Below, piece after piece: positions 48,718 to 61,100 of a stretch of 64,000 nt of DNA. A model generated the notes under the pieces. The model was not told where the DNA came from, did not search any database, and saw only the letters and a program-made list of their open reading frames with translations. The stretch spans positions 4,529,665 through 4,593,664 of the forward strand of contig JAHWDD010000003.1 of assembly GCA_023897205.1 (NCBI GenBank). The letters are read 5' to 3'. The first letter of the stretch is position 1. Every line of letters starts with the position of its first letter. This stretch comes from Exophiala sp. HKRS030 (taxonomy: Eukaryota > Ascomycota > Eurotiomycetes > Chaetothyriales > Herpotrichiellaceae). A program made the translations under genes and the position numbers.

Positions 48718-51088
48718 ATCACGCTCATCGTCTCACGAGGCAAGGCACGCTCGCTTGCAGTATTCGTTGTGCCCAGCCATGCCTGGTGATAGTCAGGTTT
48801 CACCCACAGTACTGCCTGAAAGCCAGCACAGTTCGCGATGAGCAAGCCCGTGGGGGTAGGTCGAATGTCGGTGTCCAAAACCAGAGATCTGTTTGTAAAG
48901 GAAATTCGTCTCGTTATCAACAAATGATCTACGCCTACCATAGGCCGGCACCGGCGGCACGCGAGGTATTATCGACCTGTTCTGAGCCATTCACATGTTG
49001 GCTATTTGGCTTGGATTGGGGGCCTGTTTGTATTGTTTCCACCGATACCAAGTTCCGAGAGTGTGTACAGCAGGTTATGTTTCACAGGTTCCTCGCCTGT
49101 ATCACACGCGCAGCGGTTCTGCAATTTGAATGGGGCCAGAGTGGTTTGGACGAATTATAGGTGATATTGGACCGGTCGCCTTGTCACAAATAGCTTGTCG
49201 CGCTGGTCATGAGATCACACCACGTTCGTTGGTCGTTCACTTACATTCGTAAATGGTCGCTAGAAAGGTAGCCAGAGTGTCTCATCAAGCGCTTGCAGTT
49301 TCATCCTTCGTTAGTTTGTAGAGAAAGCTCCAGCGATGATAAGTGATGCTACCTGGTCCCCCACACTGTTTTAACAGTGGATGGGTATCGGGTGTGGTTG
49401 AAAATGAGGTGGCTTGTGAGAAACCCCGGAATATGACTGGGCGACTGGGCTCCTACTCAGTTAGGCAATTCGAAGCCTTGGCGGAGTTACTGCTTAGTTG
49501 AACTTGGTTACACTGAATGTGCACCTTGCTCAGTACATCTATTAACTGTGATACCACCATGACTATCTTCTCTACAGTCTATCCTCAGCGTCCTGGCCAA
49601 CTTAGTACCTACCAATGACCTTTGTCCCGAGTACTCCGTGTGCCATTCGAGGCGTGATTACAAGGCAACGAAGCAGTTTAGCGACTGGCTAACTACCATT
49701 CAGTTTCTCGATGAATCATGACCGCTGTTTCTTATTGATATGGAGCTTACTCACCTATGCTAACCAAGGAAACGGCAAGGCTTCGCATTGCTTTGCCTCA
49801 TTCATTCCCAAGGATGCGCATCTTTGTCGTTCCTAACAGATCGGTAGGATGATTCCTTTTCAAATGCTTCAGCCCCACGGAAGCGCCGTCGGTTGGCTTT
49901 AGAATCATCACGAAAGGGACAACGTGACAAATCCTGCCTAACAGTCATGAGATGCACGTGTTTTGATTTCATGAAAACGAAACAACTGAGAGCGATACGC
50001 CGTTGCTGGTGTGTGTTGTCCAACTAGCCCAACCATTACCGTATCGAATGAGGGATAATCCCTCTCCTCCATGGTACTTATTCCTCGACAGACCATGTAC
50101 ACGCAAAGTCGTTGAAATCGGTGATCTGCAGAGGGCCACCATCATCAACTAACTTGTTGAGGATACTCGACCAAATCGACGGCACCCCGATCGGATGAAG
50201 CCGAACTGCTGTGGTCAATTTAGCAAGTGACTCCGAGTGCTTTGCTCCCCTGGGTCGGTTACGTCGCCAGGCGGACAAGGGTCTTTTAGACATTGTCCCA
50301 TCTCAACACTACCGACTACCACGTTACTACCCCTAATCAACTAAAGACGATACCGAGTACGACGATATTATCATCCCGCACCCAACAGGTTAGGTACAGG
50401 TAGGAAGGATACATCGTCATATTCGTTTCTGACTTACTCACTAAGCCTGTCCACTTGACCACTTTTAAGGCCTCCAAGAGATAACGTTGCAAGTTATGTA
50501 CAACATCCAACGACAAGACGTACCAGCATGAGTAACGTCGGCACGCATAAAACCTTTCCCGTTACAACGCACCCACAACGCTTCCAGGCATTTCAGTATC
50601 GTTAGACCATCTTCCATTCCCATTTTCAGTAGTCGTCAAAGCACGGCCATAGCCAAGGCCGATCCATAGTTGAGAATTGACCTCACAAGCACCTCATAGT
50701 CGACCATCTACATACTTCAGAGATACACGTCGATGCCGAAGCGACTAAATGCATTCCTGTGGCTGTTTCTCAAAGATTCGATGTGTCATTCCCGAGCGCC
50801 GATCGCATCAAGCCCGCGCCCGAAAGGAAACGCCTGGTTGCTCGGAACCATACCCTCGACATTCGGCACTTTGCTTCTCATCTTTGCCAGATCATTGTTA
50901 GCTGCCGCTGACTACTTGCTTCCTTCGAAAGGACCATCCTCCTGCTGCAGCACGAGTAGCATGTTAACACTGCGTATTCTCAGCCTACACATGTATATTA
51001 CACCATGAGACATCCTTCTAGAACAAGCACCCAGACCCCATCCGAGCAGTTTGTATGCAAATGCGCCTGAACTTTTTAGTTTAATTAA

Positions 51089-51151
51089 TTAGTTAGCTAG
51101 AACTAAAAGTTTCTCAGTTCTAAGTTCTTCACTAACTAACTAGCTAACTAA
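51089..51151. repeat. 12-bp inverted repeat
   Basis: TTAGTTAGCTAG (51089-51100) pairs with CTAGCTAACTAA (51140-51151) around a 39-base loop that contains a smaller AGAACT/AGTTCT pair. It may be a MITE-like remnant or simple-sequence drift. Confidence 0.6.
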
Positions 51152-54100
51152 CTAACTAGGGGTCCTCGCCGCCGTCTCGGACCTGCCAATGATCGACTAC
51201 GGAGGTACAAGATGCAGGTTTAGACGTTACAAACCTTTGACGGCGCGTGGGAGCGGAAGAGAAGAATCCGGTCATCGCGAGTTGTTGTCTGTTCAATGAG
51301 AATCCAACAAATTCAAAGAACCATTTTCCCTTTTCCAATTGATTGATCGAGTCGTCGAAATTCCGCATGTCACATGGCCCATGTGACGGGGATCCACGCA
51401 AGGGGAGAGAGGGGTGCAACCCGTGCAAGAGCGTTGTCGATCAAACGACGCCTACAGTACTACTAACTACTACCAAAACCCCTCCCCCTTCCCCTTGTTC
51501 TTCGTGTCCCTCGGCTTGCCTTCCGCGAGTCCCTGGCTTTGGAACTAGAATCCAAAGACAATTATCCCGTACATCCAGGGAGAACTCCGTGCAGAGCAAG
51601 TGAGAAGTTGGTGCCCGAGAGTGGATTTAAATTCCGTTCTTGACTTTTCATGTGAACTGGATAGATGGATGTTCGGGTCCTGACGGGGCTCGAAGCCGAC
51701 GAGCTCTTTGCTGACCACCCGTCAATAATAACGGAGTACAGTACTTGCTCCGGCCCCTATGTGCCTGTCTGGCAGGGGAACTGGCTGGCTAGTTATAGTA
51801 ACTAGTTCATTGGTAGAATATTATGTAGTATTCCTCACGAGCCTTCCCGGAACCTCCAGAGAGCCTTGCGGTACCGCATCGTTGGTGGCCCAAGGAGTGT
51901 TTGTCTCGCCTGGACGTACCAAACTAGATAGTTAGATATCCAACCAAGGTAAGTAAGTAGCGAGAAAGTCTCGTCTCGGCGGTTCTTTGTCGATGCTTGA
52001 TGCCCTATCTCGCCGGAAGCCAGTTAACTTAGTAGGTACGTAAATCTCTTGGTCATTTTCGCTGACGTCGGCCGTCGCAAGACAAACCCCCGCCCCAACT
52101 CGATGGGTAACCAGATAGACAGAGGGGGTTTTCTCAACGTGAGGTAAAAAGAAACCCTCAAAGTCAACCAAGTTTCGCTATGGTATAAGCACGTCGCGAC
52201 AAATAGAAAATAAAGCCGCGTCGGGTTGGGGTTGGGATTGGGGTTGAGTTGAGCTGGCTTCTACTTACAGTACTTACTCAAGAGAGGCGAGGCCGAGCAC
52301 AGCCTCACTCGCGTATATGGCAATTCGCCTCTGCGAAGCAAGTATGTACAAACAGAAGAAACAAGTGATTGACAGACACTATCTACCTGCTCAGTCGTGT
52401 CATGTGGACAAAAGCAAGGCCGGGCTTGAAGGCCAATAATCATGGTTATAATTATGATGATCATGAGCATCTTTTACCGTCACCTTACTGTACTTCCTTT
52501 ACTTGCCTTTGCTACCATGATTCTGATAGCCAGTAATAGATCTAGGTGATTGGGTCTCTTCTCTATCCCGTCGGGTCTCACCACCACAGGTCATGCAAAT
52601 ACCACCAGACCAGATGAGATGGCGAAAGAATGAGTGAGTGAAAGAGTAAGAGACCAGACCAAGATAGAGAGAGTCGATGATACCACGATGTCACCCGCTG
52701 AAAGTCTAACCTTATGGCCAATAGAAGCGGGAAGGCAACGGGAGACGAAAGTCGCCTTCTCATGCCTTTGTTGTGTCTATCAGTTCATTCTCATCCTTTG
52801 CGTGTCGACTGTGCAATGGAGCCTGACTCATTAGGCATCCAGGTATCTAGATGAACATAATAGAAGTTAACCAGCTAGGGTAGTGCCATGAATGAGCAAA
52901 TTGCTGCTTCTTCTTCTTCCATCCTTTGTCTTTTCGTAGTTCCATCCTGCCCTGTTTCTTTGATCATCTGTCCACCTCTGGCAAAGCGTTCGGCCGGAGG
53001 GTCGAGAAAAGAAGGAGATGGTGAACCCGTAGTAGATCCCTTGCTTAGAGTCATTATTGGCACGTGTGAAGCTGCTTCTGACTAGCTATCCTCCGTACAA
53101 ACTCGGCAGACAACCAAGCACTGTGTTTTGTCAGTTAGTTCGGGGAAAATCATTCTCTTTTTTTCGGATCATGTGAACTGGATTGCAAGCTACGCTAAGC
53201 AAACTAGTTAGTTTGGTCATTTAGGTATGAAAAGGAACAAACTGGGGCCTCGGGCGTGCCAGTCGTGGGTTTCAGCTGGCACGGTTGATTCGTTCGTGGA
53301 TGAGGCAGCACGGGTACATCCATCCAGTAGTCCAAGTCAAGTCAAGTCAAAGTAAGGGACTTCTCGGGCCTACGAGGCCTGGCTAGGGAGGCCACTGGAG
53401 GCCGCTGGAGGCCTGGGTAGTGATTTATTAGTTAGTTTGGCGGTGTCAAGAGTCCAGAGTCAATACCTAGGGAGTCTAGACAATCGATTTGCCTCCCTCG
53501 GCCTCGTCCAGTTCCAATGTCTGCCTTCTTGTCTGCTCGAGTTTTTGATTCTTGGAAGTCTTGAGTCCTGACTTGCCTCTGCCGGGGCGGGACCCCCGTG
53601 ATGATCATCTCCATGTGGTCGAGTCAGGTTTTCCAAGTCTTTTGTGTCTTCGGGATCACACAATGAATATCCATTACCAACTCAATCAATAATCGAGGCT
53701 GCCTGGTCGATCCAGCCCTTCTCGCATGGGAATATTTGGATCGCTTCCGAAACATTGATTTTTCTCTCGATTTGGCGACGTTTTTTGTGGGTATCCATCC
53801 ATCCCTGGGAGCATAACAGTCGTCGGTTCATGTCACGTCCCAAGAGGGCCTCCAATCGCAAAACTCTCATTAGTGAATACGTCGCACGTCAGCCAGCTCA
53901 TAACTCGAAAGTCTGGGGTCAGGTGTACATAAAAGAAGCACAAGTCAGCGCACACAAAAGTAATAGATCTTCACTGTCCAATTGATATTGAGACGCCCAG
54001 CCTTCTCAGCCCTTCATAGTAAACTTTGGCAGTCAAAAGCATGGTTGGTCCAACTAGATAGTATAACGTGTCATCTGCTGTAATTACTGCAATATAATAC

Positions 54101-54511
54101 AAGTCATGTGGTAGGCATTATGATCCTCGCATCATCCTCTCAGCCGTTGCTGGTCGAGAAGTCAAGTGCTGTGCTGTGCCGTGGGGCTATTCCCCAGATG
54201 TAGTAGGTATCGACCGGTCCGCTGATGCCATTGCACAGCGCCCAAATGGACAAAACATGATCACTTTTCCTCACCAAAGCTCAGAATGTTGGATATCGTC
54301 GTGTTGTCTCCAAGAAATGCGCCCCTACCTAAACCCTTGATATGGATGGGGCTGATGCCACGCCATCCGACGCCATCCAGCCCAACCCACTCCATCTACA
54401 GAGTGGGTAGGTCAATACTATGCATGCAACGTAACAAAACCCGCTCCAAACGCAGTAGAAAAAAATCAACAAAAGAGATGTAGCCATGACATCTCCATGT
54501 AGTGGATGGAT

Positions 54512-56160
54512 CTACCATCCTTTAGCATGATATTCCCAAGGATTATCAAAATAATGGTTCCACGAGTTGTTTCTCGACGTGTCTGCCGCCGCCGGTGGAG
54601 GTTGAGATGGTCCAATCGTCGGAACTGTATGCGCCTGTAGATTCGCCATACTCTGAGCATTGCGGCTCCGCTTGAGGAAGGCGTTGGCAGCCTGAGACTT
54701 TTGTTGCCTCTCCCAAAGCAGATTCTTGCGCAATGATTCGGTCAACTCGGTGGACAACATGTTTCTTCGAGTAGTTCGAGGAGAATGGGCTACCGATTTC
54801 CCATTGTTCTTGGGAGGAGGAATTGCAATGGGGGTGCGTCGCGACGTTTGCATCATCATTGCATCATCATCCTCGGGTGACTCTGCCATGTTCCCGTTGC
54901 GCGGTGGTGAAGATGCCCGAGTTCGATGTAAAGCGGGTTGCGAGTAAGCGTGACTCAAATTTGTCGGACCTTTGTTCAAGGCAAGCGTCAACATCGAACG
55001 CCGGGAAACGAGATCAGGTCGACTCTCCACACGTCGGAAGATGGCTTCTCCCAGGCCTGCTTTTCCGTCATCCGAGTTTGAATCTTCCCATTCGCCTTCA
55101 TCCTCATCGTCTTCCTCAATAGCGGACTCAATTACATCATCTGTGTCATCTTCATCATCGCTGCTCTCGATTGCGCCCTCGTCGTTTTCTGCGTCCTCCT
55201 GAATCCTGCGCTCTGCAACAACGTCTCGGAACGAAGTTCTTTTAGATGGAAGCGCACTGTTGGAATTACTGGCCAGGTTTCCTTTACTCAGACTTTGAGA
55301 AAGAGAGCTCTTTTGTGGAGGTGGTTTGAGTGTAAGCAGTCGCTGCTCAAACGAAGACTCGTCGTCCTCGGATGAGCCTCCAAGAGTGAACATGGCTGGC
55401 TTGAGGGTCTTGCGCTTGGAGATGGACTTAGGCCCTTGTTCAAGTGGGACCACGGAACTTGTTGTCCTTGATCGAAATGATGAGGCCACTGGGGAGAAAC
55501 CGTGAACGATTGAGCCGGTCCTGATCAAGCCATCCGAGGAGACTGAAGTGTCGGAATTACAATGTTCGCTCTGGTGGGGAGTGCTCGTGGTTGTTGCCGT
55601 GATGGCAGATAAGCATGACTCGGTGGAATCCTGAAGACCTTTAGTGGGTTCGATGTCATGGATTTCGTGATCGTGCAAAGGTTTGGTAGAGTTGATGTTC
55701 TGTAGTGCGGGTAGGCTGGCAGCTATGGATGGCGACAGAGGACATAGAGCGACCTTTTCTTGAATTGTTACCACGATCTTTTCCAAGGTATGTGAAGTAA
55801 GATGTCGTGATCTCGAGAGCGAGCTAGAACAGTCGTCTTGCCCGAAAGATCGAGATCTGGAGTTAATTGTGCAAGAGTCTTTGACACTCAGGTTGTCGCT
55901 CTCGTCGGACGAGTATGAATTGGATAAAGATGGCACTCCACTTGATCTCGCTGGTGATGAGTCGACCGGGGTCACACATAAAGACTCCGGGACCAGACCC
56001 GCCAGCTCATGTTTTCTAATCGATGACCGTCTTTTAATGTGTCTGAGCATTTTGAAAACATGGACCACATAGCCATTAAGCTACAGGCGTTGGAAGGGTC
56101 GATCTGATGCATCTTGCCCGCATCCAGTGACAGTACTGGAGGTACTAAGCGCGAGGGCAT
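54512..56160 (-). CDS. DUF1752/DUF3295 (AreA GATA-like domain) protein, frameshifted
   Basis: This is a nuclear-type fungal protein of about 549 codons, function unknown. The N-terminus (MPSRLVPPVLSLD..., start 56160) leads into the DUF1752 motif MWSMFSKC...L-DGHRLENMSWRVWSRSL (about residues 31-60), the short GATA-like domain also found in AreA. The rest is low-complexity, with an acidic tract (ESSDDEDDTDDVIESAIEEDDEDEG region) and the DUF3295 block: FRRVESRPDL.SRRSMLT, then SPRTTRRNMLSTELTESLRKNLLWERQQK, and the end ...NHYFDNPWEYHAKGW. The two parts lie in frames one base apart. The switch falls at about 55974-55985, where the first frame hits TGA; one added base would read on without loss. 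No intron is visible there. Confidence 0.8.
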
Positions 56161-56823
56161 GTTGGTGAAATGTGATATGAAGGATCTCCGGGCGCAGGAG
56201 TCGAAGGACGAGGAGCGTCGAGGTTGAGCCGAGCGGTCGTTTGGTGCTCAGTTGGTCCTACAAACGGCTGTCCAGGGTGTGGAAGTGGTAAAAAAGGATC
56301 GGCTTGGTGACGCAGTCTATGGCGGCGGGCCGATCGACAAGGTGCAGGTGCAGGTGGTTTTGACCGGTGCGTGCAGAGACATTCACTCGGTGTTAGAACA
56401 TTGAAGTGCAGGAAGATATCGCGAGGACCTGGCAAATCTCAAGGATAGTAAATCGACGAAATGGGTCGGTGTTGAGAGAGGAGATGGCGGTTTGGGTTGG
56501 TGGTGGGTAGTGGGCGTGGTAGGATGGATGGTTGAGGGATGTGGAAGGAACAGGATACCGATGGGGAGAGTCGATATAACAAAGAAGGCCCTCGGGCGAT
56601 GGGCGATGGGCGATGGGCGATGGGCGACGGGTGATGGCTGACGGCAGCTGCGAATGCCAAATGCAAAGCAAGTCACTGGCCGACCGCGCTAAGTAAGACT
56701 GAATGGCTTGCAGCACTCGCTAATGGATAAATGGAGCACAGGCCAGTTGACAGTGGGTGAAAGGTCAAGGTCGGAGGGGGCCCATGGGCGATGGGCGGTG
56801 GGCAGTGGTACAGTTACCGATGA
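56161..56823. other. Promoter of the DUF3295 gene, repeat-rich
   Basis: No gene recognised. It contains the GGGCGAT repeat below and a second (GGGC)-type cluster near 56784-56808. Confidence 0.5.
56594..56636. repeat. 7-bp tandem repeat (GGGCGAT)
   Basis: Five or six consecutive GGGCGAT/GGGCGAC units. Confidence 0.9.
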
Positions 56824-56840
56824 AAAGTCTCCGACTTTTT
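56824..56840 (+). repeat. Left terminal inverted repeat
   Basis: AAAGTCTCCGACTTTTT matches the right end in reverse complement over 17 bp. It is itself nearly palindromic (AAAGTC-TCC-GACTTT). Confidence 0.9.
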
Positions 56841-58139
56841 AACGCGACGCGTCAAGTCGCGTTCTCTCACTCCAAACCATTCATCCTTTCAGTAGCATTA
56901 TACCTCCTCTACGCACGCCGTTAGGTGAAGTTTCTACTAATATTAGATATAGAAAGGAGTTAACTCCATACTAGAGGGGTTTAATTATTAGTAAACGCGA
57001 ACAAGGAGCGAAGTTTATCGATATTAGTTAAGACCTCGGAATTCCTAAGTTAACTATAAAAGAGACCTTTTACCTTAACTTATAACGACTCGAAGGATCT
57101 TCCACACTACGTAGTGGAAGACCTAAAATAACCGATAATCGCGATGAGAGATCAATCCTCCGTTATATTAAGTAAAATCTAATGGCTATATACGCGTAGG
57201 TGCGCCAGGATATAGGCCTAAACCTCTTAACCTCTACCCTTAAGGTTATCCTTCGAAAATATAATATCCGTAAGTAAATTACTAAAAAAAGACCCCTCCT
57301 AAAGAAGATTTACGTAAAGAATCGATTACTTTAGTATAATATTAGAAAAGATTAGACTATAAACGATTAGGAACTCGTTATTTTTAGTAATAAATACTCT
57401 ATCGAAAGAGGCGCTAGTTTATAACGGAAATAGGTATTCGGCTAGCTAGGCTAGCAATTCGATATCGACAAAGTTAACCCTATAAAAAAGGGCAAGGATA
57501 TTACAATTATGATTTAGGGGTATATCTAGATAGGCGGACGCTCGGATCTCGTGATTTATCCGCCTAATCCTAATACACCGCACGGAGGAGTCTCTCACAA
57601 GTCCTATCTCGAGATTCTCGAGCAAGAGATTCCTCGGTGTTATTAACCCGGGATGTTATTTATATAGGATAACGCTAAAATTTATATAGTAAGGGCTATA
57701 AAGTAATAGTTTCAGGATCATACGATATCACTCCTTAAATGGCCCGTATACTCACCGGATTTAAACCTAATCGAGACTCTCTAGGCTATCCTTAAGGATA
57801 GGCTAATAAAGCGATATCCTCACTTACTTACCATAGGAGCCTCATAAGAGGCCCTCGACGCATTCGTATAGGCTATAAATTAAGAGTAGCAGGATATCCC
57901 ATAGTCTACAATCGATTCGCTAATTAAGGGTATAGATTATCGAGTAAATGACGTTCTATAAGTAAAAGGCTAGTATACACGGCATTAAATCTACTCCTAC
58001 AATAACGAATCCTATACTACTAGATAGAGAATCATTCGAGCTTTCTAATGCACTTATTTTCGTGTAAATCCGATAAAGATGGAGTGCACAGTACTAATTT
58101 ATATGAGACTCTCCATTTTCGCGGGGTGGTGAGAAATCG

Positions 58140-58156
58140 AAAAAGTCGGAGACTTT
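58140..58156 (-). repeat. Right terminal inverted repeat
   Basis: AAAAAGTCGGAGACTTT is the exact complement of the left terminal repeat. Confidence 0.9.
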
Positions 58157-61100
58157 CTGACTAGTACTGTACTGGTGGTAGTGGGCGGCTGTGGTGGACA
58201 GGGGCAGAACTCTACGTTAGTTAGACCGATCCCGGCAGTGGCAGTGGCAGTGGCAGTGGCAGTAGCAATGGCATTAGCAATGGCAGGGTAGCACAGTGGA
58301 TGGACAGTGGAGAGGCGGATACTTCACACAAGAACCTGACCTGCACGATCCAAGGGAGGCACGGCACTGGGTAGACTACTAGCCTGTCCATTAGGGCCCA
58401 AGGTATTATCACTAGGGAGTCGGGGGCACGACAAGGGCGAGCAAAAGCCGGGACAGGGGGTGGGCCCATGGAGTCATGGAGTCATGGACCCAGGACCAGG
58501 ACCCGTGGGCTAAGGAGGGCCCTCGACCGTGGATCATCAAGCACGCATTAACTAGACAAGGGCACACTGGCACTACTGGTTCCAGGGCTGCGGGAGGCAA
58601 GCACTGGCGACCGACGACTGCATGATTCGAGAGGGCCTCCTTAGCCTTCTCCCTCCTAGGGGCCTCCCAATCGAGACTTGTCGACGACGCCCGTCATTCG
58701 AGAAGCCTGGACACGGACGGGGGCCTGGGGTCGAATCGAGGCCCTAGAACTTCCGTGCGGTGCTAGTTTTGGGTCTGCTGTAACCGCTTGCGGTATTAGC
58801 ACAATACTAGCTCCCTCTAAGCACACTTCTAGTGGCCAGTCGTCACTGGCCCAAGGGCTTTCAATTTTGACAATTAGTAGATATTAGGTACGGGCCACCC
58901 AATCTCTGGACATGAAATTCTCAAAACGACTAGTGCGGAAAGACAAGCGCCCGGAATCAGAGCCAGGCAACCGCAACGACAACCAACCTGCCAGTTACAA
59001 CGTCTCAGTGCAAGTCAAGTTGCCGAGTGACTTCGTCCAAGCTGAACCCAGATTGAAATGACTGTCACACCCATACTGAAAAATAGCAACCTACCTACTA
59101 GCCAAGGCCCTCGGCCTTGACTTGGGTCCTTCTGGGCATAAATGTCAATCAGGTCACAGGTCCTGTGCAAGGACAATTGACCCCATTTAGCCAAATGTCG
59201 CCCCGTCCTCTTTTGGTTCAGGGCATGTCGGGTCCGTATGCCAGGCACCTAAGCATCGAAGCTCCAGGCACTACACCACCACCCACACTACACCTTGGTA
59301 TTTACCCGATCTTGGTCTTTGGGCGCGCCCCTTAGCCCTCACATCTCACTGTCACTCCCTAGATGCTTGTGGGACTTTGATGGTCCAACCTCGGAGAACT
59401 TGTCCAGGCTCCGAAGTTTCTGCTCAATCCCAGAAATACCGAGTTTACTGTTTCTCGGCCAGGCACAGAGCCCAGGGCCCAGGGCACAAGGGTCCCTCGA
59501 TGCTGGTGCCGACTCTGATTTGGGGTGTGTCACTCGAACCACAATGATAGGCACCTTAGCAAGGAGGACACAAACTCTGATCACACATGTGACAAAGGGA
59601 TTTGCGTACCACCTTTTGTGTGGTGCAAACTGGTCGATGCACGAAACTCCTACAGTCCAGCATACGAGTCTACAGGTAATTAGTGACCATCTGGATTGCC
59701 GCCTGGCTGGCTAATCGTTCATTATCACCCGTGACAGGAGAGTTTTGGCACCCACGGGACCATTAAAAGAAAACAATGTTCAAACCTAACCAACCAAGCG
59801 ACGGGGAGAAAACAAAGCATCAGCAGACCAGCTGACTCGAATTGAATTTCTAGGCCTTGGTAGGTGGGCGTTAGAACTTGACCAAGCCAACGAACGCGTC
59901 GGACTGCGACCCGGATTAAGCATAGGCGACATCCCATCCCTAAAGTCAAAGGTCCGAGGGGCTAAGGAGACCTCGGGCTCGTTGTTTTTGGAGCCAAAAG
60001 GCGGGACCACAGTGCGCCTCTGGGCTAGGCCCAAGACCGTTTTCGGTCAGAAGGGCATGGAGAGATCCCACCACTAGTTAGGTGCTCCTTAACCAAAAGA
60101 CTAGATGGCTAGTGGACGCTTAGCGAGACCTTATTGAGGATAGTTAAGGATAGTTGCCATTCAGACGGAATTTAAGTGGACGACTTCTCTCTAGTTAGAC
60201 TCTTGCTAAGTCTCGTCTTCGGCAGGGCCCGCCTTCCCCGTGGGCGTCGACGTGGGCGTGGACCGTGGGAAGTTGCAAGTTGTAACTCAGCTAACTGACC
60301 AACCACGCCAACTAGGTAGGATCAGGATTGAGTTATTGTCCTTGTGTGCAGAGGCCACGTGCCACGATTTTAGCCTAAGCGGATCATGGCCTTCCTCCTC
60401 ACCTCTGGGCTCTGTGCTCTGGGCTCTGGGCTCGGGGGCCACTGCATCCCCGTCCCGACGAATCTCCATTCTCATTCTCCTTCTGTTAAAGGTACCGCAC
60501 GGAGTACATAGGTATGTACCAACTTCAGTACTCTGTAGTAACAATTACTATTAAGCACCCCGGGCCCTTAACTAATTAGGTGAATACTCAAGGTAGGTTC
60601 ACTAACCAACCAGATGAGTACCTCTTCTACTTCCTACTCCATCCAGGACTTCCTCCGGACACAACTTTGCTTTTCTGTCCAGCTGACACTGACGTGTGCT
60701 ACATATCATTTTGCCTCCCTCCGATAGCATTTGTTTCACTGACATGTGAGAAAACTCTTGTATGCTGATGTCTAAAATACGCCGACCACCGAGTTCGGAT
60801 GCGCGATTGTGCATTCGGTGGTTCTTGGTCGTGACTTCCACCTAACAAAGTCCTTGGTGGCATAGAGGCAGAGTGGCATGGTGGCACCTTCCTTTGCTAA
60901 TCAACTGTTCCTGCCCCAACAACCTGGAACCGGTGGGTCCCATGTCACTTCCCACATTCCATTCCATTCCGACGACCAAGTGGCAGTTTTTCTTCGAGAT
61001 GCGTTCCACTCGCTGCAAACTAGTACGGATACCACTACTTACAATCTCGTCGCACGCAATTCGAAACCGCCCAACGCCTTGTCTGCGAGTAAAAAGCAAT

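Larger units (their letters stand above)
43205..54511. other. Gene-poor interval of about 11 kb
   Basis: I recognise no conserved protein on either strand. Base composition is not strongly AT-rich, and no transposase or reverse-transcriptase motif was seen, so it does not look like a RIP-degraded transposon block. It contains scattered short direct and inverted repeats (TAAC/CTAG runs at 51070-51160, GTCAA repeats at 53333-53350, GGAGGCC repeats at 53376-53413). The longest frame is on the minus strand at 48088-48717. Non-coding RNAs, lineage-specific genes with many introns, or old relics cannot be excluded. Confidence 0.5.
56824..58156 (+). mobile_element. Tc1/mariner-type DNA transposon relic, RIP-mutated
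   Basis: This 1.33-kb AT-rich, TA-rich block is sharply different from its flanks and bounded by 17-bp terminal inverted repeats. On the plus strand, 57590-57830 still reads a DDE transposase in one frame. It has GGVSHKSYLEILEQEIP, then a QDNA-like motif (57668-57676), the WPVYSPDLNPIE motif (57740-57775) holding the last acidic catalytic residue, and LKDRLIKRYPHL. It is broken by TAG/TAA exactly where Gln or Trp is expected (before DNA, after RAIK, after SPDLNPIETL). C-to-T or G-to-A change of CAA/CAG/TGG gives these stops, as in RIP. No TA target duplication is visible at the ends. It is inactive. Confidence 0.88.
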
